Source of the DNA: [Clostridium] citroniae WAL-17108
Lineage (GTDB): Bacteria > Bacillota > Clostridia > Lachnospirales > Lachnospiraceae
Length of the DNA: 64,000 nucleotides
Assembly: GCF_000233455.1 (NCBI RefSeq)
Contig: NZ_JH376420.1
Coordinates: forward strand, 1,546,751-1,610,750
Direction of reading: 5' to 3'
The position numbers were made by a program, and so were the translations under genes. Below are positions 1-6,829 of this stretch, one piece after another. Below the pieces are notes generated by a model, which saw only the letters and a program-made list of their open reading frames with translations, did not search any database and had not been told where the DNA came from. Numbering within the stretch: the stretch's first letter is position 1; every line of letters starts with the position of its first letter.

Positions 1-24
1 TGTCAATTTTTCCACTTGAGAATT

Positions 25-2226
25 CTAAAATTCTAAAAAACCATGTTCAAATTCCACTTGCCTTAATACACCAGCCATATATCCCAGAAAAGAGTCATAT
101 GAAAGTGTCCACTGATAGACATCCTCTGCAATCTGCTTCACTTGCCACCTCTTCAAATTCTTTCGGCGTATGGATACGGAATATTTCTGAACATCCTTCC
201 AGTTCCCGTAACCCTGTTTAATCTGTTCTGCCACATCATCTTTAACAATCACCGGTGTGGCATCATTTTCAATCACATGGAAAACGTCATTCACCGTTTT
301 AAAATTCTGAATTGCCTCGGCCTCTATCAGCGCATGCATTTCTTTTATTTCAATTTTTCCTCTTTGCAGTTCATCTCTGATTGATTTTGTACTCAGTTCC
401 GGCGTAATTTCCATTCCGTTTCGTAAATATTCTTCCAGAATCCCTGCACTTATTTTCACTCTCGGATTCTGAGTCAGCATTGTATCATCCTGCATACTGA
501 AACTCCACATCTTAGCATCTCCGTAAAATCCGTTTCGGTCAATTCTGCCCGCTGCCTGCAGCAGTGACAGAACAGAAGCCAGTTCTCTGAATCCAATTCG
601 GAATGAAAAATCAACACCAGCTTCCACACATGATGTTGCAACTAAAACCCAGTTTGTATCCACCGGATTTTCCAAGCGTCTTTTAACCACCTTAATTGTT
701 TCTGCACGGTCCTCCGGCATAAGCGCAGTGGAGAGGTGCTCCACACATTCTCTTCCATATTTTCTGCAAATGTCATCTGCAATCACAGCTGCACTTTGTA
801 CGGTATTCATAATTACAAGACGCGGACCCGGTTCTGCCATAACCCAGTCAGTCAATTCTGTCCGGCTAAGCGGACGCGGATTCCAACAAAATTGAATTCT
901 GTTTTTCTCATAACCTAACAGTTCGTTGCGCAGGTTTGCGGGAACCATCTCCGGAACCTGCTTTTTCTCCATTCCAACCAATTCCGGAATCTGCCAAAAA
1001 CGGACCAGTGAGCCTGACGATAAAATCCAATAACAGCTCCACTCCTTTTCCAATACTTTCATCCAATGCCACGCAAGCGGAAGCAGTTTCAGCGGCAGAG
1101 CGGCATGGGCCTCATCCATAAAAATAATACTGCCCGGCAATTCATGCAAGCGGCGGAGTGTTCCCGGACGGTTTGAGGCTAGCGTTTCAAAAAATGCAAC
1201 CGCCGTAGTGACTATAATTGGCGCTCTCCACAGGGATGTCAGATAACGCGTATCCTCATCTTCAAAATCCGCCCTGCAATGCAATTCTGCTACGACCGTC
1301 TCCGGGTTTTCTCCTGGCAATGTCAGAGCTTTTCGGTAAACTTCCACTGACTGTGTGATAATATTTGTGTATGGAAGCACCACAAAAATGCGCCTGGCTC
1401 CCTTTAAGATCGCCTGATTCAACTGATACGCCATCACCGCTGTGGTTTTTCCCGAACCGACCGGACCGTCATTAGAAACAATCCCCTCTTTCTGCTGGCC
1501 GTCCCGGCACTTTTCATACATCTGTGTACGTAATTCATTTCGTCTATTCGGGCTGTCCGCTCCCAGACTTGCCACGTAACGGTTTAGCGCCTCCAGGCGA
1601 AGTTCCGGCTGAAGTTTTGGCATCGTATCCCGTTTAGGATACTGTCCATAAACAGTTGCTGTATCCGAATGGTCCGCATCCACCAGACATGAAAACACCA
1701 TTCGGAAGAACATAGACATGTCACCTTCACAATACTCCGGATTATGTCCGGTGCTTTCCGGAATCAGCTGCCTGTGGAGCTGAAGCAGCTGCTCCAGCTC
1801 CCGGTCAAAACAGGCTCTTACCGATTCACGTGTATCCCGATAGCATACCGTCTCTCCCCTGTTCATTTCCACTATAAAGTCAGGCAGCCCTTGATGATGC
1901 GCATACACCAATGCAAGTGAACATAGTGCTTCCTGCCCTTTCTGTTTAAGAAATGCCGCACCGGCATCCATATGGTTCACAGGTAGATGTCCTGATTTTA
2001 CACCTTCCTTATGCAATACCTTCTGATTCTCCTCATCCAACTTTCCCAAATCGTGGTATGGTGCTGCCAGGCACAAGATATTCTCAATCTGTTCTGCATC
2101 CTTCCTACAATACGCCTTCATCTCTCTCGCAAATATCAGGGACCATCTCGTTGTATTATACACATGATTTGAATAGGGTTGAGAAGGGTATCCGCTTTTT
2201 GCACTGTGAGCAAGATAAGTTTCCAT
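25..2226 (-). CDS. cas3: CRISPR-associated nuclease-helicase Cas3 (type I-C)
   Basis: Cas3 is recruited by target-bound Cascade and unwinds and degrades DNA. The protein (about 733 aa) has an N-terminal HD nuclease domain, with YHDLGK near residue 57, a later NHMDAG and AHHQG, then a superfamily 2 helicase: Walker A GPVGSGKTT near 254, DEAH near 371, and motif VI QAAGRIDRNG near 570. I take the ATG whose A is the last base of the cas7 stop (TGATG), so translation is coupled to cas7; a GTG nine bases upstream is the alternative. cas3 lies last of the four genes here, whereas in many type I-C loci it comes first. The gene ends 24 bases from the window edge, so cas4-cas1-cas2 and the array could lie just outside. 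Nothing looks broken. Confidence 0.95.
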   Translation of the reverse strand: METYLAHSAKSGYPSQPYSNHVYNTTRWSLIFAREMKAYCRKDAEQIENILCLAAPYHDLGKLDEENQKVLHKEGVKSGHLPVNHMDAGAAFLKQKGQEALCSLALVYAHHQGLPDFIVEMNRGETVCYRDTRESVRACFDRELEQLLQLHRQLIPESTGHNPEYCEGDMSMFFRMVFSCLVDADHSDTATVYGQYPKRDTMPKLQPELRLEALNRYVASLGADSPNRRNELRTQMYEKCRDGQQKEGIVSNDGPVGSGKTTAVMAYQLNQAILKGARRIFVVLPYTNIITQSVEVYRKALTLPGENPETVVAELHCRADFEDEDTRYLTSLWRAPIIVTTAVAFFETLASNRPGTLRRLHELPGSIIFMDEAHAALPLKLLPLAWHWMKVLEKEWSCYWILSSGSLVRFWQIPELVGMEKKQVPEMVPANLRNELLGYEKNRIQFCWNPRPLSRTELTDWVMAEPGPRLVIMNTVQSAAVIADDICRKYGRECVEHLSTALMPEDRAETIKVVKRRLENPVDTNWVLVATSCVEAGVDFSFRIGFRELASVLSLLQAAGRIDRNGFYGDAKMWSFSMQDDTMLTQNPRVKISAGILEEYLRNGMEITPELSTKSIRDELQRGKIEIKEMHALIEAEAIQNFKTVNDVFHVIENDATPVIVKDDVAEQIKQGYGNWKDVQKYSVSIRRKNLKRWQVKQIAEDVYQWTLSYDSFLGYMAGVLRQVEFEHGFLEF

Positions 2227-3116
2227 CACAGACACACCAAGTCAACAATACCAGCAACCTTATGAAGCAGTTCTTCCGGCAACTCTGTCTTGTCCTTGTA
2301 ATCATGCCAGCTCTCCGATGGTTCCGATCCATTACCTATACGTTCCGGTGTCAATGCATCCAGTAGCATATAATCCGGACAGCTTCCCAACAGATTCTTA
2401 TGCTCAATATACCAGGCATGACGCAGGCGGACGTCCGGCCGAATTGCAGAGCGGTTCATATCATATGCCTGTGGAATCAGGAGTTTGAGCAACTCGATAT
2501 CATCTGCCGTGCATCCGCTCTTTCTAGCATAATTGGGATTGACGAAAAATGGCATACAATAAACACCGTGTTCAACCACCCGGAAAGCCAGCGGAGCCAT
2601 ACCTGCATTTTTTCCTTCCTGCACTCCTGCCTTGTTTGTATTCGTCTGGCGGATAATGTTAACTGGAGAAATTGAAATACCAACACCGAACTGTACAACA
2701 CCAGTCTTAATATACCCTTTATTTCCATCCTTCTCCAGAAATGTGTTTCCAAATACTCTGGCATCCCAATATTTTCTGACAAACTCGCTTTTCAAGAACG
2801 CTTCCTGATCGAAATCAGCCAGTTTTCCGCCGGATGTCATTTCCTTCGTAATTGCATTACGATCCCGTCCTCGGTGCTCCAGAATTCGGTAATGATCCTT
2901 GTTTAATTTAAATTTTTCCGGTAAGCTTTCAAAAAAAGGAGAGGCCGAATCATCCAGCAAATCTCTCACCTTGCGTTTGAAAGATACCGGAGAGATCTCT
3001 CCTAAACCATTGGGTCTTTGACGTGGGTCAGCCTCCCTATCCGGGTCCCCATTTGGATTTGAGTTTACCACTTCAATCACCAGTAATCCTGTTGCTCGTC
3101 TCATCTCATCAGCCAT
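2226..3116 (-). CDS. cas7: Type I-C Cascade backbone subunit Cas7 (Csd2)
   Basis: Cas7 polymerises along the crRNA spacer and forms the backbone of Cascade. The protein is about 296 aa, normal for Csd2. The N-terminal RRM-like strand with VEVVNSNPNGDPD-like residues (VIEVVNSNPNGDPDRE near 15-30) is the family hallmark. The ATG at 3116 is preceded by GGTGGAGGAAATAAAA, a strong ribosome site; an in-frame codon 15 bases upstream is less likely. It lies 24 bases after cas8c and overlaps cas3 by one base, so all four cas genes form one operon. Confidence 0.95.
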   Translation of the reverse strand: MADEMRRATGLLVIEVVNSNPNGDPDREADPRQRPNGLGEISPVSFKRKVRDLLDDSASPFFESLPEKFKLNKDHYRILEHRGRDRNAITKEMTSGGKLADFDQEAFLKSEFVRKYWDARVFGNTFLEKDGNKGYIKTGVVQFGVGISISPVNIIRQTNTNKAGVQEGKNAGMAPLAFRVVEHGVYCMPFFVNPNYARKSGCTADDIELLKLLIPQAYDMNRSAIRPDVRLRHAWYIEHKNLLGSCPDYMLLDALTPERIGNGSEPSESWHDYKDKTELPEELLHKVAGIVDLVCL

Positions 3117-3140
3117 TTTTATTTCCTCCACCGTTATTTT

Positions 3141-5282
3141 TTATTGCTTCTGAAAACCATCACCTATTTCATTTTGCGCAACGCAGATCTGTTCACTGCT
3201 CTTCTGTCCTCCCGTTTCTTCTTTAGCGGGAAAAGCTGCCAGATACCCGATAAAATACTGTGCCTTTTCCTCCTCATTAAATCGTTTCTGATCCCCCCAT
3301 GCCTCATAAAGCTGCGCCGCAATACGTTCGTATAGAGAAAGATACCAACTTGCACGCCAACTCTCCTGCCCCTCTTTCTGTATATCTTTCACACGGTATC
3401 TCTTTGCCCATGCGATATAAGGATTCATCCGCTGCCCCAGCACTGCCAGTGTCTTATAAGGTTGTTCCGCCCCTGAGACGTACAATCCGCTGCCTGCCAG
3501 TGTATTTGGAACATCGTTATCACGCATGACCTTACAATAAATTTCATGCAGCGCATCTGATACCTTTAGCAGCTGCCCAAATAAATATGGAAATTCCTTC
3601 ATATACTTCTCCTTCCTGATTTCAAGCTGATACAAAAGCAGTCCTATCAGTGCCAACGTATTCCGAGTTTGGCGCAGCAGTATAACCTGCGAACCATCAT
3701 AGCCGTTTCTGGCAAATCCCGCTTTTCCAAGATACGGCGCAAGGTTCATCACATTGTTCATCAGAATATTCAGATCCCTGCGTACCTCCGGAAACTCAAC
3801 CCCAAACAACAGCTGCATTCCATAATAGCGCGGAATCGGTTTGAATTTATCCGCAGAAGATTTCCCGTCCTGTCTCCATATGATGTTTAGAACATCGGAT
3901 ACCTCTAATGGGAACAATGTAGCAGGCTGTCCAAATAAAAATGCCGGAAGATTCTGACAGCCCAATGACCATCGCTCGCTGCTATATTCGATTTCAGCCG
4001 GTGTTGTATTATAGGTATAGACCACCTTTGTCCTGGCTTTATCAAGCTTTCGCAGTACAAAATACTGAATACGCTCCGACATTGGGTCTGTATCCACTTG
4101 TTTTGTTTTCTGCAGTTCACTTATAAATACCTTTGCAGCAGATTCAAATTCTGCCTTTTTCCTGATTTTATCCCTCGCCTCACTCTCTATCCGATCTTCT
4201 TCCGTGCTCTGCCGTCTACAAAAACCAACCATGCTGTACATGTTTTTTCTTAAGGTTTCCGGATAAGCGAAAAGAGCTTCATCCTTATCTGTGCTGATCC
4301 ATGTGATTCCCTTGTGTTCCGCAGCGCTTATCCACGCCAGCGCTGACTGCAGCTTAAAGCGCATTTCTTTGGCAATCGGATAGGTTGCATTTTCAATTCT
4401 CCCGTAACGGCTTTGACATGGCTGTCCGCGAAACATGGTTCTAAGAGAAACTTCAAAACCGGCTGCAAGTTTTACTGTCGGCATCGGTTCCTCCAGAGGC
4501 GCAAAAACATGTCCAAATGCATCGGTTTCTTTCTCTACAACTCCTGTCCTCGCCGCTGTATCAGCTTCTATCAGCTTTTGATTCAGCATACTTGTAAAAA
4601 CAGCCGTAGTCACCGACAAACCGACCTCAATCAACGATCTGCAATCCAGTACCACGGATAAAGTTCCGTAATCTTCCTCCACACTTTTTCCTATTTTCCC
4701 TGGATAAAACAAAATCTGGAGCGCTAACGCAATCCCCCTCTTTTGCTCCAACATGGAAAAGGCTGCATGCTCAAGCTCCCTATGTAAATTCTCTGCCTCA
4801 GCAAAAGCTTCCGCCTCCCCGGTTAACTTCTGTAATGGATGAAAAGCAATTCCGTTTTTTTGAAACAACTCGGTCATTTCACGCGGCACATCCTGCATAC
4901 TGATGCGATACTTGTTGCTGAATTTCCTCCCCCAGTTATTTTCTCTGCAAATATGCCGGATTTCTTCGATATTGAAATCGGTAGTTTTACCCTCAATCAA
5001 ATCGGAAATCGTCCTCTTTTCTATTTCATCCGTCAGACGGTAAAGGGGTGCCAGATTCAGAGCTGGAAAAGTCCCCTGATTGGACCCATATTTTCTAATT
5101 TCTGAAGCCTGCTCCCTCTCAATGCTTTCAACTTTATAAAGCCGTCCTTTGTCAAAAATAATATGTATACAAGGCGTCTTCTTCGTGACCTTAGGAATCA
5201 GTTTATACTTCGGATGCGTATGTTCCGTTGCAATGTCCGCCTGGTCAAGTGCCACTGTCAACCGGTATAGTTCATTAATCAT
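3141..5282 (-). CDS. cas8c: Type I-C Cascade large subunit Cas8c (Csd1)
   Basis: Cas8c is the large subunit that reads the PAM and contacts target DNA; in type I-C its gene also supplies a small-subunit-like C-terminal product from an internal start in studied systems. The protein is 713 aa, somewhat longer than many Csd1 proteins. Features typical of the family include the N-terminal INELYRLTVAL segment and the C-terminal helical bundle with YLGKAGFARNGYDG and FYLGRLLAVLD-type replacement sequences (here AKEMRFKLQSALAWISAAEHK in the middle). It starts three bases after the cas5c stop. I did not resolve an internal start. Confidence 0.92.
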   Translation of the reverse strand: MINELYRLTVALDQADIATEHTHPKYKLIPKVTKKTPCIHIIFDKGRLYKVESIEREQASEIRKYGSNQGTFPALNLAPLYRLTDEIEKRTISDLIEGKTTDFNIEEIRHICRENNWGRKFSNKYRISMQDVPREMTELFQKNGIAFHPLQKLTGEAEAFAEAENLHRELEHAAFSMLEQKRGIALALQILFYPGKIGKSVEEDYGTLSVVLDCRSLIEVGLSVTTAVFTSMLNQKLIEADTAARTGVVEKETDAFGHVFAPLEEPMPTVKLAAGFEVSLRTMFRGQPCQSRYGRIENATYPIAKEMRFKLQSALAWISAAEHKGITWISTDKDEALFAYPETLRKNMYSMVGFCRRQSTEEDRIESEARDKIRKKAEFESAAKVFISELQKTKQVDTDPMSERIQYFVLRKLDKARTKVVYTYNTTPAEIEYSSERWSLGCQNLPAFLFGQPATLFPLEVSDVLNIIWRQDGKSSADKFKPIPRYYGMQLLFGVEFPEVRRDLNILMNNVMNLAPYLGKAGFARNGYDGSQVILLRQTRNTLALIGLLLYQLEIRKEKYMKEFPYLFGQLLKVSDALHEIYCKVMRDNDVPNTLAGSGLYVSGAEQPYKTLAVLGQRMNPYIAWAKRYRVKDIQKEGQESWRASWYLSLYERIAAQLYEAWGDQKRFNEEEKAQYFIGYLAAFPAKEETGGQKSSEQICVAQNEIGDGFQKQ

Positions 5283-5285
5283 CGA

Positions 5286-5948
5286 TTACTGCTCCTCTCT
5301 CGGAAAGTTTAATCTCCCCTCATGGATTCTAAGACTCTGGCTGTAGACAGCACGAAAAGCTGATTTGTAACCGTCTGGGAAGACTTCTCTCAACATGGAA
5401 GGAATTGTGATATCCGATAAATCTCTGCATACCTCTGTCTGCGAACGAAACGGTCCGAAATAAAGTGGTGTAAACTCTCTCCAGCCCAATACCGGTATGG
5501 AAAATGACTGCCCGCGTTTCAGACGCCGATTAAATATATCCTGATAAGCGTGACCGGGTGATGTTGTTTTTCTGTCCCATTCTAATGCCTTCTCCGGCAG
5601 ATTCTCCTTACGGCAGTTTGGTATTGCATCTGCATAAAGGCGATAGCAGACATCCATCAAAACCGTTGCATATAGCTGATAATTATTGCCTTTCTGAATC
5701 GATTTACCCGCGCGCAGAGGTCCGCCATAGTTGGTCACATAAGAATGATACTGAATCGGCGCACAAATCTCTACCGCAGTTGGAACAATCCTGATATCAG
5801 GTCCCCACAAAATTGATTCAAAAATCCCCCTGACAGCGGAAGGCGTTGGAGCCACATAGCTTACAGGCGCATCGCCCGAGTCCGGTCTTGACCAGAGTGC
5901 AGTTGCACCTGCAATCTCCATTGTAATTGGGTATCTGTAGTGTTTCAC
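5286..5948 (-). CDS. cas5: Type I-C crRNA-processing Cascade subunit Cas5c (Cas5d)
   Basis: In type I-C systems, which lack Cas6, Cas5 cuts the repeat RNA and caps the 5' handle of the crRNA. The 220-aa protein begins with the RAMP strand of the family, including GATALWSRPDSGDAP and VSYVAPTPSAVRGIFESI near residues 14-46. The start is GTG, behind a GGAGGAGG ribosome site. It is the first gene of the cas operon. The 150 bases upstream contain a near-consensus promoter, and a protospacer-like site matched by a divergent crRNA-like element (described separately). Confidence 0.94.
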   Translation of the reverse strand: MKHYRYPITMEIAGATALWSRPDSGDAPVSYVAPTPSAVRGIFESILWGPDIRIVPTAVEICAPIQYHSYVTNYGGPLRAGKSIQKGNNYQLYATVLMDVCYRLYADAIPNCRKENLPEKALEWDRKTTSPGHAYQDIFNRRLKRGQSFSIPVLGWREFTPLYFGPFRSQTEVCRDLSDITIPSMLREVFPDGYKSAFRAVYSQSLRIHEGRLNFPREEQ

Positions 5949-5970
5949 TTTTAATCCTCCTCCCTATATC

Positions 5971-6003
5971 TTCATTAGATTATTAGTTTTATTATATCTC
6001 ATT
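5971..6003 (+). other. Protospacer-like target with TTC PAM inside the cas promoter
   Basis: TTC at 5971-5973 is followed at once by ATTAGATTATTAGTTTT. The first 11 bases are identical to the first 11 bases of the guide-like sequence at 6124, base 12 differs, and bases 13-17 are again identical; after that the match is lost. TTC is the established type I-C PAM and is on the correct side. The site covers the predicted transcription start and the -10 box of the cas operon, so a Cascade bound here would block cas transcription. Confidence 0.7.
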
Positions 6004-6019
6004 ACAATTAATATAACAA
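5991..6019 (-). promoter_or_regulatory. Promoter of the cas5-cas8c-cas7-cas3 operon
   Basis: On the minus strand TTGTTA (6019-6014) is followed after exactly 17 bases by a perfect TATAAT (5996-5991). Transcription should start near 5984, leaving a short leader of about 35 bases before the GTG of cas5. Read from sequence; not measured. Confidence 0.75.
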
Positions 6020-6053
6020 GCATAAATTCTTTTTGTTAAAAATTATTTTAGGT

Positions 6054-6082
6054 TTTACATTTCATATTTTATATGGTAAATT
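6054..6082 (+). promoter_or_regulatory. Promoter of the crRNA-like element
   Basis: TTTACA (6054-6059), a 17-base spacer, and TAAATT (6077-6082) with an upstream TG (extended -10). Predicted start is near 6089, eleven bases before the degenerate repeat. It diverges from the cas promoter. Confidence 0.5.
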
Positions 6083-6099
6083 TATAAAGATCTTTTGAT

Positions 6100-6123
6100 G
6101 TCGCATCAATTGTGGATTGAAAT
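6100..6123 (+). repeat. Degenerate type I-C CRISPR repeat
   Basis: The 24-base element begins GTCGCA and ends GTGGATTGAAAT. Type I-C repeats of about 32 bases start with GTCGC and end with GTGGATTGAAAY around a GC-rich hairpin. Both ends are kept here and about eight bases of the stem-loop are missing, so the 5' handle is preserved but the usual hairpin for Cas5 is lost. It occurs once; there is no array. Confidence 0.75.
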
Positions 6124-6144
6124 ATTAGATTATTTGTTTTTCAG

Positions 6145-6196
6145 AAAAAGGCTGTCGCTTTAATGACTTAAAAGTCAACAATCGACAGCCCTTTTT
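6145..6196 (+). terminator. Rho-independent terminator of the crRNA-like RNA
   Basis: GGCTGTCG (6150-6157) pairs with CGACAGCC (6183-6190); A5 upstream and T5 downstream extend the stem. An inner TGACTT/AAGTCA pair makes the hairpin stronger. Confidence 0.8.
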
Positions 6197-6444
6197 CTAA
6201 ATTCACACCACCAGACACAAGTCCCTCCCAATTGTATTATTTACAACCAACAAACATACAATGGCTATAACACATAAATAAAAGTGTCCCATTCCCACAT
6301 CCAGACTACTGCTGGCGGCTTCCTGCACATACCATCTGTAAGAAGGGTGCGATGCAAGTTTGTTTAAGTGAGTGTCCTTTTTGTTAGTGTCCTATGCGGT
6401 ATCCTCGCGTCCCACTACTCCGTCCGGGCGGCATAGCATACTCC
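6197..6444. other. Intergenic, no gene seen
   Basis: About 250 bases between the crRNA-like element and the spoIVB remnant. I see no convincing coding frame, repeat array or RNA gene. It marks the transition from AT-rich island DNA to GC-richer core-like DNA. Confidence 0.5.
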
Positions 6445-6489
6445 AGAAAAGGCCGAAACTGTGATCTAGCTCCCATTTCGGCCTTTTCT
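6445..6489 (-). terminator. Terminator behind the duplicated spoIVB end
   Basis: Perfect 14-base arms (AGAAAAGGCCGAAA and its complement at 6476-6489) around a 17-base loop, with a TTTTCT tail on the minus strand. It follows the left copy of the spoIVB stop by 17 bases, so it is probably the original spoIVB terminator, now separated from the working gene. Confidence 0.75.
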
Positions 6490-6505
6490 TCCATCTGTTA
6501 CCGTT

Positions 6506-6623
6506 CCTCAATGCTCCAACATATTCTCAATCAAAATCCCATACCCCCGGCTGGCATCCTGCACAAACACATGGGTCACCGCCCCGGCCAGCTTCCCATC
6601 CTGTATGATCGGGCTTCCGCTCA
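6506..6623 (-). pseudogene. Duplicated 3' end of spoIVB (last 37 codons)
   Basis: 118 bases identical at 117 positions to 10941-11058 in the same orientation. It encodes the last 37 residues of SpoIVB, from the SGSP catalytic-serine motif to the stop, with no start. The only difference is 6553 G for 10988 C, a silent change. It marks the far end of the inserted 4.3-kb defence module. Confidence 0.9.
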
Positions 6624-6829
6624 CGAGTGAGTCAAGTAATGGACAACATTTTTTATTTTCTTAATCACTTTCTTGGCCATTTCTTGTTCACTATGTTCAA
6701 GAAACTGACGAATAATACCTTTGATTTCTATTTCTTGATTGTTCAGGAATTGTCATGTCTAGTAGTCTTTCTTTATTAGGTTCATGTAAGACCATTTTAA
6801 GTTAGACTGCTCTTGTTCTAGATCATCTT
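6624..6829 (-). other. Module left border with a short coding-like remnant
   Basis: No complete gene. On the minus strand an open frame of about 40 codons (roughly 6750-6625; [20 protein letters not shown]) runs to a stop formed exactly at the junction with the spoIVB repeat. It may be the tail of a lost gene of the element. I do not recognise the family. Confidence 0.35.

Larger units (their letters stand above)
6089..6196 (+). ncRNA. Putative Cas-regulating crRNA-like RNA (CreR-type)
   Basis: A predicted transcript of about 100 nt carries, in order, a degenerate type I-C repeat (6100-6123), a guide-like stretch of about 30 nt (6124-6153), and a GTCGC start of a possible second repeat that merges with a strong terminator (6145-6196). 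The guide matches the TTC-flanked site in the cas promoter over 16 of its first 17 bases and not beyond. Seed-only pairing should allow Cascade binding without Cas3 cutting. RNAs of this design (CreR/CreA) are known from other CRISPR types as autorepressors of cas operons; that this locus works so is inference. The alternative is a chance remnant of an eroded array, but a PAM plus seed at the promoter is hard to get by chance. Confidence 0.65.

Noticed and set aside
5949..6200. A real CRISPR array upstream of cas5
   Set aside because: Only one repeat relic is present; no second full repeat and no regular spacing.
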